From Cycas panzhihuaensis (taxonomy: Eukaryota > Cycadophyta): DNA of 64,000 nt. The translations under genes were made by a program, and so were the position numbers. Of the stretch, positions 10,331 through 22,620 are shown one piece after another. The notes under the pieces are model-generated. The model was given only the letters and a program-made list of their open reading frames with translations, was not told the origin of the DNA and ran no database searches. The DNA is taken from positions 29,519,741 to 29,583,740 of the forward strand of contig CM041465.1 in NCBI GenBank assembly GCA_023213395.1, written 5' to 3'. Numbering within the stretch: the stretch's first letter is position 1; each line of letters starts with the position of its first letter.

Positions 10331-10711
10331 TGTTGGGAATAATCCCAATGTATGCACACCGAAGTGCTTAGGGCCCCTCAAAGCCGCCTTTGAGGGCCCC
10401 TCAAAGCCGCCTTTGAGGGCCCCTCAAAGCCGCCTTTGAGGGCCCCTAGGGCACCTTGAGCCACTCAACAGCCACCCGGACTGACCACTCATTTGAGGTT
10501 CGTATCGCCATTATTTTCTTTAATATATTTTAAAACTAATCTTAATTGTTGTGCAACTAGGGTGATGGCACTCGACGTCTCCCCAAATTCTCTATTTAAG
10601 GGAAGGGAATAAGTCCCTGGTGTTTATTAACACCCCCATTCTATTGGAAATTACCGTTGTACTTAAGATGCGATCGTTATGATGTCTTACTCTGCTCCTT
10701 TGGCTCCATCA
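10331..10711 (+). repeat. 3' LTR of element A, with expanded 23-bp repeat
   Basis: This 381-bp LTR is 46 bp longer than the 5' LTR. The whole difference is two additional copies of a 23-bp unit (GGCCCCTCAAAGCCGCCTTT-GAG), present here three times in about 10372-10442. The unit is an inverted repeat (CCTCAAAG / CTTTGAGG). The rest aligns without gaps. Confidence 0.93.
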
Positions 10712-10716
10712 GGTAA

Positions 10717-11900
10717 AACTTCACAATATTCTACCAAAAAACATGTGTAATCCTAAAAAAAACAAAGTGAAATATACCAAAAATATATTAGTATCTTAAT
10801 ATATCATAAATATGCTTGAATAAAGTTGATAAATAACTCAAAGATAATAAAAGAAGCTTAAACTTCTATCTAATAGAAGGATTGACTTTAGTAGCCTAAA
10901 ACACCTACAAAACATCTTCAGATCAATGTGAAACTAGCTTTAATATAAAGATCATTAAGTCAGCTTTCCAACGGATCTAATCGTTTGAAAAATAGACTCT
11001 TAAATCAAATGATATAAGCAAAATAATAAAGCCTACTTGTTATGATAAAGAACTAAAGGGGTGTGGGTCTTAAGCTCTTTTTACCAAAGCTCTTAGTCAC
11101 CTAATTAGTGTATATGACTAGTTCTTGGCCTACGAAGAGGGCTAGAAGACTCCAAAATTTATGAAAAATTACTCAAACCTTTAAAATCTAAAATAATTAG
11201 AAATAGTTTAATATGCTTTGAAATCTACACCTTTAATAATAAAACAAAGAGGTTGTATAGGCATCAACGTAACTATAGGATGAGATTAGGGGGCTAAAAC
11301 ATGAAATTTTATCAAATCAAACTAAATTTGATTAAACTATATGGAAGATAAATTTTAAAAATAAAATTTTCATGCATTCGAAAATGCACAGACTTGCGCG
11401 TGAATGGAGTGATAGAAACTAATCAAAACTAATCGAGAAAACTTTAAATCTCTTCTAAGATTGATTGAAATGCAAATGTCCTACTCACAGATCATATGTA
11501 GAAGAGGAAACTCAAAAGAAATTAATTAAAAAATGTTTTTTAGCTTACAGATATTGTGGAGGGTGCACGATGACATGGAGGCTGTACAACCAAAATAGAG
11601 ACTAAAAATGATCAAAAAGAGTTTCAACTAGCCAAGAGTATCCCTACAACCTAGTTTTCAGAGAAGTCAAAAAGAAATAGAGACAAAATAAATAATTTTT
11701 AAACTTGTGAGATGGGTTTTCAATGGACTATAAGAGAGGGCAAGCTTTTAGGAACTATAACTCACTATAGGAGTGATGGTTTTTCTAACCATCTATTCTA
11801 GTGCAAAGAGGACTTAAAGAGGAGTCCAACGAGTAGTCACTTGAAGTAGTTTCATTCAAAGATGAGAGGGCACTAGCTTATAGAATTTTAGGTATATGAT
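10717..11900 (-). mobile_element. Continuation of copia element 0 leader
   Basis: Immediately after the GGTAA duplication the sequence resembles the minus-strand leader of C (for example ATGAAAAAYTACTYAAA near 11162 versus 50770). It also resembles A's leader reversed (GTCAGCTTTCCAACG near 10955 versus the complement of about 4400-4420). This shows that A split element 0. No LTR or PBS for element 0 is seen; the right end is vague. Confidence 0.55.
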
Positions 11901-13072
11901 AAAACCTCAAAAAAATGTTGTAAAACAATTAAAAACTTGTAAAATATTAAATGAAATATTAATAGAATTGCTCCAAAAGAATGTTGGGCTAAATACGCTT
12001 GTTATTACTACACAAATTTGAAAGAATGTGGATTATATAGAACATACAAACCAAGATTAGCCAAATATTTAATAAAACTATATAAAAACTATTGATAAAA
12101 CTTTATAAAGTAAATAAATATTCAATATAATTTCTTGTCGTGCATCATTCTCAACTAAATCATCACTCTAAAATTAAACAAAGCCGAAACCAAAGTGTTC
12201 TAATACTAAATGAAGAATAAATGGGGATAAAGCAAAATAGTAATTAACCTATATTGCAAGAAAATATTAGTAAATTTCTAAAGGATGATGGTGTTAAAGA
12301 ACACTAGTGAATTATTCACCATAAATATATAGTCAGGATGTTAGGAGGGATCCCACCATGGACTAACATTTATTTTTAAATTAAAATAATAAAATAATGA
12401 ATAAAATAATATGTACCTCTTCCTAAGTTGGTTGTAGATGGTTGAAGGCAATCCCATAGATTCCCAAAGCCACACGGCACACTTTTAACAAAATGAAAGT
12501 TATATGCTAACACATGCATGGTAGTATAAATACCAATTTCAATAGATGAGGATCTATTTCTTATTTTATCAAATCATTCGGTATGATGCTTATCCAACAT
12601 GTAATTGGTAAGAGAGCTCTAATTTAGATCTTAGTAATGTAGTTAAAACTATATTGGTAATGTTTAATTTTAGGTTAGTTTAAAATATGCTTCATAACTT
12701 TTAGGATTGACTTTTGTTATTGCTAATATTGTATATCTTACTAGAGGTAAAGGTGAAAAAGATATGTTGTCCATAGATATGTGCAAAAACTATGTTATAC
12801 CATAAGGTAGAGTGACATACTCTAGTTTGTTATGATTATTCTGAGACATGTTGATTACTTTCTGCTCAAATTTATAGTATAGTTGTATTAGTGTTGATTT
12901 TGATAAAGTAAAGTAGAATCATTAAGCATACACACCCATACTTGGACTAATCTCTTCAAATTTATATCTACCTCAAGCAGGGGCAGATTTGGCAAGGGCA
13001 TGAACTTATGCTTCTATTACTATTTCAATCTTTTGGGACTATTCTGAAGGTGTTAAATTTTAGTTTGAGGTG
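11901..13072. other. AT-rich stretch without recognisable features
   Basis: I see no open frame of note, terminal repeat or coding similarity. It may include more of the element 0 leader or an unknown, strongly decayed element. Confidence 0.4.
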
Positions 13073-13300
13073 GGGTTGACTATGTATCACCCATTTGTTA
13101 TTATTTGAAGGGTTGACTGTGTGTTTACCATTATTTATTATATATGCAAGAGGGTTGATTATGTCTCTCCCATACTCTAGAGAGTTGATTGTGTGTCTTC
13201 CAATGGTTATTATATGCACAAGAGGGTTAATTATGTGTTTTTAATTAGTCGTTATATGCATAAGAAAGTTGATTATGCATCTTCATTATTATGTTTGTAT
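13073..13300 (+). repeat. Degenerate tandem repeat, about six units of 30-42 bp
   Basis: Units start at about 13073, 13110, 13152, 13182, 13224 and 13265. Each has the form RRGTTGAYTRTGTRTCTYCC...TTATTATATGCA, read with mismatches. No protein frame is conserved across the units. It looks like a short, old minisatellite. Confidence 0.7.
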
Positions 13301-14106
13301 GAGTAATACTTGTAGTATGGTTGACTACCTTATGCTTGATTAGGATCTATGTAGTATGAAATGCATATCCTCATAAATTTCAGGGACAATAATTATATCT
13401 ATAGTTGAGTGTGGTATAAGACACATAAGTCATGCTTATACATTATGTGGTATGGGACATACGTAGACACATGCAAAGATAGTCCTAAGAGATTGACTCA
13501 ACCGTAGGGCATCAGTGGTATATCATTCCAAATCAAGTGCATGATATTATGATTTTCTAATGGTTTATTCATAAATTTATTAATTAGCATATTAATTAAT
13601 TATCTATCAATTGATATAAGTACCCATCAAATTGACTATTATAATCTGTTAATTGATATACCTATATACCATGTTAATCATTGATGTAATCATGTATAAA
13701 TCTATTTATTCATCAATCAGTATATTTGTTTATTAGGCCACTGATCTACCCATCAAGCTAGCAATTTCAATCTATTTATTTGTTAAATAATGTACTTATT
13801 TATTTATCTATATGATAACCAATCAATCTAATTGCATAACTATCTATCATTTGGTCTATCTATCTAAGCTTCTAGTCTTTCCATCAACATATCAATCTGC
13901 ATATTTATTTATCTATTAATAGTTTATCTATCTATCTAGGAGAGAATGTACCAAAATTTTAATCGAGATTAGGTAGACTATATATGCTTGCATACTCTAG
14001 TTATATATTTGTTAATGATGATACATAATAGTAAAATATATGTTAGTTAATGGAAAAAAGGAAATTATGGTAGTAAAATTAAAATAGCATCAAGATAATG
14101 CCCTTG
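13301..14106. other. AT-rich sequence with TCTATCTA/TTTATTTAT microsatellite-like tracts
   Basis: The region 13580-13940 is dominated by degenerate ATCTATC, TATTTAT and ATCAAT words. It could be the 3' untranslated region of an element whose polypurine tract is at 14107. No coding sequence is recognised. Confidence 0.4.
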
Positions 14107-14689
14107 TAAGGGGAGGAGAATGTAGTGGCCCAGTAAAGGTTCCATAAAGGTGTGATTAAATAACTAGTATATAATATTCTTAACCTTCCCTTCATTATTT
14201 ATAATTAAAATATAGGAAAACTCTTATTGGAATTTGAATGCTAAAATATAATTATAAACATATGTGATTACATTATTCTTACATGACCCATTAGTATAAT
14301 CCTCTTAACTAGAATGTTATTTTAGTATTACATGAAATATACTCAAGTTCCTTATTCTATCAAGGCCTAGAATTAGTCTATATTGATTTTCCTAAATTTG
14401 AGCTATAGGATTGATGTATTTTTGCCCAACTAACTCTTAAATATTACTAATATTACATCACTTTGTATCAATTCTCTTATTAGATAAGGATCTCTTAGTA
14501 GTTCATGTAATTTTTGATTCCATAACATGTCATTTCTTTGCAACCCTCTTCCTATCATTTGCATTAAGCCCCCATAAAATGAACCATTTTAACTAGAGTA
14601 TAAATTCAGTGACAATGCTTTTTAATTGATTGAAGATAAATTCCCTAAAGAATAATTACATGATTAATATAATTAATTTAAGAACAACA
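14107..14689 (+). repeat. Possible polypurine tract and LTR start, cut by element G
   Basis: TAAGGGGAGGAGAA at 14107-14120 is followed by TGTAGTGGCCCAG, the usual order of polypurine tract and LTR start in a plus-strand element. The LTR end is not identified and may continue after G, from 21609. The internal region to the left gives no recognisable pol, so the call rests on the boundary motif only. Confidence 0.35.
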
Positions 14690-15745
14690 TAATCAAAATT
14701 TGAATGGGAAAGTGAAAACTTAATCTAATTGAAATAAATTCAGATTCAATATATAATAGAATACATTACATTTGGAAATATTTTTATTTTTCTTACAGGA
14801 TTCAATTTTATAGTGTTCTATTGAGTACTTTCTTCACTGCTATAGTAATGTGGGAGTGGAGTAATGTATGTTAGGCATGATTTGGATTGTTGCATACTCT
14901 CTAGTATATTTATCAATGATCCAAGTGTGAAGACTTGGCTATTGTTTGGCCACGAACTCTCTTTTGAGAAGTATTTCTACCTAGGCATCTTCCTTGGACT
15001 GCTACAATTGTCTTTCCTCCTTCTTTGGTTGTATCTAAGTCTTATTAGACTCCTCCAATGCCTCACAAAAATATCTAGGGTTTTTTTTATGCTCCTTCCT
15101 ATCTATTTCATTATCATGCCTCTGTTTTCTTATGTAGTCTTATTTTTAGAGAAAAATCATGTTTTAGGCTACCATTTAAAGCTTTCTCCCCAAATTTCTT
15201 ACTCTCTTACTATGTCTAAGATTGTTAGGCACTTCTCCTTACCTTCTGTATAGATATGGGTGATTCTTTTTTTTTTTCTCAAAGCCTATTCAACTTTGAA
15301 AAACTATTTTCCCTTTTTATATTCTAATTGTCTATTTAATCCATTAAAAATTAATTAAAATTAGTTTAAATCTCTTATTTCTTTCTTTAATTAGGTAAAA
15401 GTTTGTGACAAATGAAGCCTATTTTCTTCATTAAATCATGTTTTCTGTGAGGGTTTCATTTTTTTAGTCGCACCTAAAATAAGATTGGTCGCATCCTAGT
15501 AAAACATAGTTGCACCTAAGGTAGGTTTGGTCACGCTGAAGATTAGACTGGTCACGCTAATGATTGAACTAGTTACACTAAAGACTAGACTAACTATATT
15601 AAAATGTATTTTCTTCATACTTTAATATTCCAAATAGTATTTTTGTACCTAAAGAAGGATGGACATATGAAAATAAATACCACCAAATATTTTTATACTC
15701 TTTCTTGAAGAGTATTTTTGATTTAATGGATCCAAAGTTGGATTA
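14690..15745 (-). repeat. 3' LTR of element G
   Basis: About 1056 bp. It matches 20476-21608 over its whole length, including runs such as GAAAACTTAATCTAATTGAA and ATGAAAATAAATACCACCAA. An open frame at 14864-15253 is LTR sequence with no conserved protein in the other copy. The inner side is followed by a pyrimidine run (ACTCCCCCTTTTT at 15748-15760), the complement of a polypurine tract. Confidence 0.88.
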
Positions 15746-15765
15746 GAACTCCCCCTTTTTAGGAG
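15746..15765 (-). promoter_or_regulatory. polypurine tract of element G
   Basis: On the minus strand AAAAAGGGGGAGTTC directly precedes the LTR. Confidence 0.7.
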
Positions 15766-15899
15766 TTCATAACCTCATAAACCTTACAATTGTAAATGAG
15801 GGAATTTGATTCTTCCCTTCTCCGTATTATATGATCTTTCCTTGCTATGTACTTGTCCTTTCTCTCCAATCCCGAAGGACTCACTTATGGCTCCTTTGG

Positions 15900-17160
15900 T
15901 TATGGTCTGTTTCTTTTAAAGAATGCAATCATTTTGTATTAATTCTTCTTTCTTCACTCGTAACTCTTCTGGATTTGGAAAAAGTGGAATACCATCTTCA
16001 TCTTCATCTAATATGGATGGCTTAAACATGTTTATGAATTATAGAAGTTCAAGATAAAATTTATTTTTCTCAATCTTCTTCAAGATTTTAAAAGAACCAT
16101 AACATATAGGTTTCAACTTTTTACCTTCACCTTATAATCTTCTCTAACTAAGATGAAACCAAACTTGATCTCCTTCCTTAAAGGAATGACTAGTTCTATG
16201 TGTATCATACCTTTGTTTATATCTTTGTTAAGATATTTGAAGCTCTCCTCAACCTATTGATGTATTTTTCTAATACTTTCTAGGAATATTTGTGCCTTCT
16301 CTTGTCCTTCTTCTTCTTTTCCATTTCCTACAGTAAGTTAAGCTAAATATTCTAAATCAAATAGACTTATAGGTATAAATCTTAAACATATCTCAAATGG
16401 TGATTTCTAAGTTGAGCTATGGACTACTCTGTTGAAGGTAAATTACAGGTATGGAAAACTTTCATCCTAAGTCTTAGGATACTTAGCATTATATCCTTGT
16501 AATAGTTGTACCAATGCCCTATTGATGACTTTCATCTGTCCATCTATTTGAGGATGAAAAGTCGTGCTTATCTTCATCTTTTTATCTATCATTCCCTAAA
16601 GGTTTTTCTAAAAATGGTCCAAAAATTTGCTATCTCAATCAGAAATGATTGAGTTGGGAAGCCCAAAATGTTTTTAAACATGTTGGAAAAATAATCTAGC
16701 TATGGCTTCTCATGCATGTATCTTTTTATAGGGAATCAACACCACCATTTTGATGAATTGATCAATAATAACAAATAATAGCACCACCATAATCCATACC
16801 ATTTTTGGTCTATGGTAGTCCTCTAAGAAAATCAATGGGGATACTCTCCCATGGTCACGATGGAATAGGAAGTGGAGTGTACAATCATAACTTCTTATTA
16901 GCTAGTTTTAATGTGCTACATAATGTACATCCTCATACTATTGTAGTCATGCCTTGATACATATTAGTCCAATACATATATAGTTACAAATTTAACAATA
17001 TTTTTCCCACTCCAAAGTGTCCTACAACTTAAGAGATGTGAGCTTCTCTTACCCACTTTATTTGGTCAGCATGCTTTGGAATACAAAGCCTATCATACTT
17101 GAAGATTAAACCATTTCTTAGCTAAAAATCAGCAACTATCTTTCCATATTGTAGCTACTC
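15900..17160 (-). pseudogene. integrase region of gypsy element G
   Basis: The minus strand gives segments matching element E integrase, for example LYTPLPIPSWPWESIPIDFL around 16806-16862 (E: LYTPLLIPIGPWESISIDFL). The catalytic Asp is in IDFL. Multiple stops and frameshifts remain; no open frame exceeds about 60 codons. Function by homology: insertion of the cDNA into the genome. Confidence 0.75.
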
Positions 17161-18620
17161 AAAAATAGGTTTGAATCCCTCATCTTCCAAGTATAAATCA
17201 ACATATTCATCATGGAAAAAAGGCTGAAATTGCATAGCTACTAACAAGCTAGAAATACATTATTGTTGAGGAGGTCTAGATAGCAAGTCTACAATTTTGT
17301 TTAATATGACTTTCTTGTATTTGACCACAATATGGAACTATTGGAAATAGGACATCCACTTCATGTGCCTAGCTTGCTATAATTTAGACTATATCTATAA
17401 GGCTTGCAAAGTCTTATAATCGGTATGGATGACTACCTCTTTTCCCAACAAGTAACGTCTCTAATGCTTACCCACTTGGTGCAATGCATAGAGCTCCTTA
17501 TCGTAAGTTAAGTAGTTTATTACAACTCCATTAAAAGTCTCTAAATGGTATGTAACTGATCTTCCATCTTACTTCAACACTGCTCCCATAACATAGCCTA
17601 AAGCATCAATCTCCAACTTGAATGATTTCTATAATGATGGTAAGGCTAACACTGGTGATTCACAATGTTTTTACTTTAAAAGCCTAACAACTTTCTCTTG
17701 TTCATTCCACCAATGGAACTTCGCATAGCCTCCCATCAATACATGGAGAAGTATTACAATTTGAGAGAATTTAAAAATAAACTTCCTTAAATATTGATAA
17801 GCACCAGTGAAGCTTCTTATCTCCTTGGTTGTCTTAGGTGTGGGTTAATTGATAATGACTATAATCTTTACTGGGTCAATCTCCAATTCTCCTCCTCTAA
17901 CTACAAAACCTAAGAAGATGAGAGATTACTTCCTAAACTCATACTTCTTTAGGTTAAGTTTCAATTGGTACTCTTAAAGAACTTTGAGCACTTGCTCAAC
18001 ATGTTAGAGGTGCTCCTCCCAAGTCTGGCTGGAAATTAGAATATCATCTAGATAAATAATAACAAAATCATCAATGAAGGGTTCAATACCTCATTCATCA
18101 ACCTTATAAAGATGGCAAGTGCATTGTATAAACCAAAAGAAATCACCATCCATTCTAATAGCCCTTGCTTTGATTTAAAGGTTATCTTCTAAGTGTTCTC
18201 CTCTTAGATTCGTACCTGATGGTAGCCTAATTTTAGGTCTAACTTATTGAAATATCTTGCAGACTATAACGAGTCCAACAAGTCATCTATTTGTGGTGGG
18301 GGATGTAAATTATTTATGGTGATCTTATTTAAATCCCAGTAATCAATGTACATTCTCTATCCTCCATCTTTATTTAGCACTAAAAAAATAAGTGAACCAT
18401 AAGGGGAATAACTCAGCTTGATCACTCTTTACTCCAAGAGTTCTTGAATTTGCTTCTTAATCTCTTCATTCTCTAAAACTATATTTTGGTAGAGACTATG
18501 ATTGGGCAAAGATGAATTGACAACTAGTTGGATTTCATGCTCAATTTCCCTCTTAGGGGGCAACCCTTTTGGATCCTAGAATATGTCATTATAGTTATTC
18601 CTTAGGCTTTCAATCTAATG
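17161..18620 (-). pseudogene. reverse transcriptase and RNase H region of gypsy element G
   Basis: The minus strand around 18280-18380 reads as the RT start (DGG-x-RMYIDYWDLNKITINN, then IDDLLD and FNKLDLKLGYHQ), with a stop where element E has Trp. The thumb and RNase H follow toward lower coordinates. Order and similarity to E are clear, but the region is full of stops. Confidence 0.78.
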
Positions 18621-18859
18621 TAATTATTTCTTATCTAATGCCTATATTGAGGACTCTTCTTATTCCTTTTCTTCCACCTTCTGCTTCACCATTAATAGCA
18701 TAAATTTCCCATAAGCAATAATCAAATGCTTTACTTGTTGGGAAAATATGAAGGAGATCTTCTTTTATGGATTTAATGTATTAATCAAATATGATTTCTG
18801 ATCCTTAATGAGTTAAATCTTCCTCAGCCTCCTATGATGGACTCCATCTTTATCATAGA

Positions 18860-20240
18860 GATATAGACTACTAAATACAACTTGAAAATTTTCTAAAGGA
18901 ACCACTTCACATTCATGTTTACTAATGAATCTTTTAGAAATTACAAATTTAAACTTATATTAGTGAGTAACCTACAACTCTAAGTCTTTTTGTAGCCATT
19001 AAAGAGGATATGGTTTTAGATGTGCATGTATTTTTTATCCTAATATTTTCACCAATGCCTCTGAGATTAAGCTCTTTTGGCTTCCTCCATTAAAGATGGC
19101 ATGAATTATACTTTACTTCACTTGGATTCTCACCATGAAGATCTCCACTTTAATCTTTGGATCAACTTGTTGATGGCTATTTTTGGGCTCAACATTATCC
19201 ATGAGTATCAATTTCTCATTGGCTCCTTTGGTTCCATAAATATCTTCATTTCTTATAGAATTAAATAAAGCTTTACCTTCAACTTTGGCTTTACCTTTTC
19301 TTTTATTCTTGGGTCACTTCTATGGATGTAAAAACTAACAATCTTCTATGCTGTATCCTATTTGCTTACAATGTGTGTATGAGACTTTGATTTGAGTGGT
19401 ATTAGCATGCTTTTTCTTACTAAAACCATTAATTGGTTGCTATCCAACTTTTCCTAGAAACTTCTTTCCTTGGTTTAGTTTATTGCTACCTTCTTGAGGT
19501 GAAAACCTTTTATACTATATGTACATCTTCTTGTTCCTCTTCTCTATGATAATCACTTTCTGATTGGTTTTATCAAGTGTCTTCACTTCAAATACTTAAA
19601 GTTCTTACTGAATATGTTAGTGTAGCTCTCTAATATATTTTAGTATTATATCTTTGCTAAGCAAAAAGATGCCCAACATAATAGCTTGCTTCTAAAATTC
19701 TATTATGTAGCCTTGGACATTTTGGCCTCTTTCCTATCTATAATATTGCCGTCTAATCCTCTCTTGCTCTTCATACCCAATAGGGTAGAATTGATTCTTA
19801 ATAGGGGCTTTAAATTACTCCATGTGATTGTATCTATATTATGGAATTTAAGGTATATATTCCACCAAACTAATGTATGTTTAGATAGTTTTAACCTAGG
19901 AAAAATGATTCTCTACTAGTTTCTGTATCGATAAATTGAAAAATATGTTTTTAGTTGGTCCAACCAATCATCTGACTTCTTAGCGTCTAAGGTTCCATCA
20001 TAGATGGGCAATTCAAGTTTTACTTCTATCTTAAATGGATGCATTATCATAGGACTGTCATCTCCTTCATCCTCAGCTTGTTGGTCATCTGCAGGTTCCT
20101 CTTGGGTATCTTCACTTGTCTCTTCTCTTATTGGTTCATCTTCTTCCTTCTTCTTACCTTTGGTTGTTGAAGAGGATGCAGGATGCACCTTGTTGAGAAA
20201 TAAGTTGTACCACAAGTTAAGTTAATCTATCAAGGTTTTA
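18860..20240 (-). pseudogene. gag and protease region of gypsy element G
   Basis: A 99-codon frame at 19916-20215 has a Lys/Glu-rich leader (KGKKKEEDEPIREETSED) and then LPIYDGTLDAKKSDDWLDQL, the capsid start typical of plant gypsy Gag; element E has the same motif (IPTYDGEVNAKKLDH). A degenerate zinc knuckle (THCKQIGYSIEDC) lies near 19345-19385. The protease follows, decayed, near 18900-19100. The frame is lost in between. Confidence 0.78.
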
Positions 20241-20457
20241 TTCCATCTTTATGAACCTCTTTTCTATCTCTTTCTCTAGTTCGACCATTTTCCTTTACTA
20301 TCTATGGTCTTTCTCAAGTGGTTCAATTAAAGGTTCACTAGTTAGTTGATACTGAAACCTAGTTTTTATATACTCTTCACATGGTAAATAATGAGGGTTT
20401 TTCTTTTCTTTTCTTTCTTCAAGAATCACTAAATTCCAAAGGATTTTTAAAAACTAA

Positions 20458-20469
20458 GCTTTAATGCCA
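20458..20469 (-). promoter_or_regulatory. primer-binding site of element G (initiator Met tRNA type)
   Basis: On the minus strand TGGCATTAAAGC begins 6 bp inside the 5' LTR. It differs at three positions from TGGTATCAGAGC. Confidence 0.65.
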
Positions 20470-20475
20470 AATATA

Positions 20476-21608
20476 TAGATCTAAATTTGAATGGAAAAGT
20501 GAAAACTTAATCTAATTGAAATAAATTTAGATTTAATGTATAATAGAATATATTATATTTGGAAATATTTTTGTTTTTCTTACAAGATTTAGTTTTATAG
20601 TGCTCTATTGAGCACTTTCTTCACTACTATAGTAGTCTGGGAATGGAGCAATATATGTTGTGCATGATTTGGGTTGTTGCATACTCTTTAGTATATTTAC
20701 CAGTGATCCAGGTGTGAAGACTTGGTTGTTGTTCAACCATAAACTCTCTTTTGAGAAGTATTTCTACTTGGGCATCCTCCCCGGGCTAATACGACTATCT
20801 TTTCTCCTTCTCTGGCTATGATTAAGCCTTCTTAGACTTATATAATGCCTCATGAGAATATCTAGGCATCTTTTTTATGTTCCTTCCTATCTGTTTCATT
20901 GTTGTGCCTCTATTTTACCATGTACTCTTATTTTTATAGAAAAATCATGTTTAGGCTCCTATTTAGAGCTTTTCCTCTAAGTTTCTTATTGCTCTCACTG
21001 TGTCTAAGATTGTTGGGTGCTTCTCCTTGCCTTCTATATAGATCTCATGATTCTTTTATTTTTCTTCAAAGTCTGTTTAACTTTAAAAAATTATTTTTAT
21101 ATTTTTCCTTTTTATATTCTAATCATTTATTTAATATATTAAAAATTGATTAAAATTAGTTTAAATCTAGAATTTATTTCTTCAATTAGGTAGAGGACAC
21201 TTGTATAGATGTCCCCCTAAAATTCTATGATAAATAAAGTCTATTTCTTTGTTAAATCATATTTTATGTAAGGGCTATCATTTTTTGGTTGCACCTAAAA
21301 TGGGACCGGTCACACCCTGGTAAAATATAGTTGCACTTAAGGTAGGCCTATTTGTACTAGCTGCTAGTCTAGTCACACCTGAGGTAGGTCTGATCATACT
21401 AGGGACTACACTAGTCACACTAAGGACTAGACTAGTCATATTAGAGACTAGACTATTTGTACTAGAATGCATTTTTTTTATATTTTAATATTCCAAATAG
21501 CATTTTTCTACCTAAAGAAGGGTAGACATATGAAAATAAATACCACCAAATATTTTTATACTCTTTTTTGAAGAGCATTTTAGATTTAATGGATCCAAAA
21601 TTGGATCA
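20476..21608 (-). repeat. 5' LTR of element G
   Basis: About 1133 bp, ending TTGGATCA at 21608. It carries a CTAGTC/ACTAGAC-rich stretch (21350-21460) in which short words such as GACTAGACTAGTCA repeat; this part is longer than in the 3' LTR and accounts for some of the length difference. Confidence 0.88.
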
Positions 21609-22257
21609 CTATAAAGTAAAAGAAGGGTTTTAATACACACACATACAAGGGCCTTAACTTAAATAATGTTTATAACTACAGAGATGAGTTATGGATGAAT
21701 GCCTAATTCTCATTATATATAGTTGATTTCTCCTAGTTTAGGTTAGTCTTAGGTTGTCTACTTTGATTCTTATCTAATAACTAACCATACTTTATGATGT
21801 TTAATATTATAAGAATTGAATGTTTCTTGAAGTTACCCTCATCTTTTAAATATAGTTTAGGGTTTTGACTAAACAAATTATATGGTTTTGACAATGAAAT
21901 TTATAATAAATAGAAGGGGAAGTGACTTTCTATTAGTAGAGGCAAGGTCCTCATATAGAGGAGGAGGAGAAAATGGCAAAGTATAATTAAAAATAATAGT
22001 TATATTAAGGGTAAGATGCTAGAGTCCTAAGGATTTCAGGAAGATACATTAATTATTATGGGGAATATGGAGGTCATGTGCATAAGTATTAATGTTAGAG
22101 GCATAATTAAAAGAGCTTGTATGAATCATCTCATATGATATTGAGAATAATTAGGTTATTATATTATCTTCACCGTGCATGTGACTAGTCTATAAGGACA
22201 TAGAAGAGGAAAGTTTGAATAGTTAGGTTGTAAATCTCAATCAAACAAAGTAATGAT
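21609..22257. other. Unassigned sequence between elements G and H
   Basis: About 650 bp of AT-rich sequence with no coding similarity. It could be the remainder of the LTR that seems to start at 14121. A short purine run (GAGGAGGAGGAG, about 21960) has no LTR start after it. Confidence 0.4.
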
Positions 22258-22620
22258 TGTTAACATGGAAGTTAATTATTAAGCCACTTAGTTAATGTTA
22301 ATGTGGTTTAATTAAGCAAAAAGATGGAAAGCCAAAAGATGTGACTTATTCAGAGGGTCACAACCCTAATCAGATGACACCTCTTAGAAAAGTATAAAAT
22401 CCTTGAGTCCTTGTATATTCATTGTATCAAGCCATTATGAAATAATCAATATAATCCATCAAAGATCCTTTTGTGGTGGGTTTTTTCTCAAAAGAGTTTT
22501 CCCACATAAATCTAGTGTAATATGCATCTATTTTCTATGTGTACTCTTATTTGCTTGTTGTGAATGGTTAAAGATTCTATGGATGGAAATATTTATGTAT
22601 GGTTTTATATATCTTGAATA
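22258..22620 (+). repeat. 5' LTR of element H
   Basis: 363 bp, TGTTAACATGG...CTTGAATA; the final CA has become TA. A TATA-like AAGTATAAAATCC lies near 22390. It differs from the 3' LTR mainly by scattered substitutions. Confidence 0.9.

Larger units (their letters stand above)
2019..10711 (+). mobile_element. Full-length Ty1/copia retrotransposon A
   Basis: The 8693-bp element has LTRs at 2019-2353 and 10331-10711, a primer-binding site, a very long leader, one gag-pol region and a polypurine tract. It is flanked by a perfect 5-bp duplication GGTAA (2014-2018 and 10712-10716). The order PR-INT-RT-RNase H is diagnostic of Ty1/copia. Gag-pol carries many in-frame stops and two frameshifts, so it is not autonomous. 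It is inserted in element 0: opposite-strand leader sequence lies on both sides. The 3.7-kb leader between PBS and gag is far longer than usual for copia. Confidence 0.95.
14690..21608 (-). mobile_element. Ty3/gypsy retrotransposon G (minus strand)
   Basis: The element is 6.9 kb. Long direct repeats at 14690-15745 and 20476-21608 flank a minus-strand gag-PR-RT-RNase H-INT region, the gypsy gene order. A PBS lies inside the right (5') LTR and a polypurine tract inside the left (3') LTR. LTR ends have drifted (TA or TTA in place of TG or TCA), and no clear target duplication is left (CAACA versus CTATA). Coding is heavily interrupted. The pol resembles that of element E, but the LTRs are unrelated in length and sequence. 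Confidence 0.88.

Noticed and set aside
13941-14106. Possible MITE or inverted-repeat element
   Set aside because: No terminal inverted repeats or TA/TAA duplications found around the AT-rich tract.
14864-15253. 129-codon Leu/Phe-rich open frame
   Set aside because: It lies wholly in the 3' LTR of G, and the matching part of the 5' LTR does not keep the frame.
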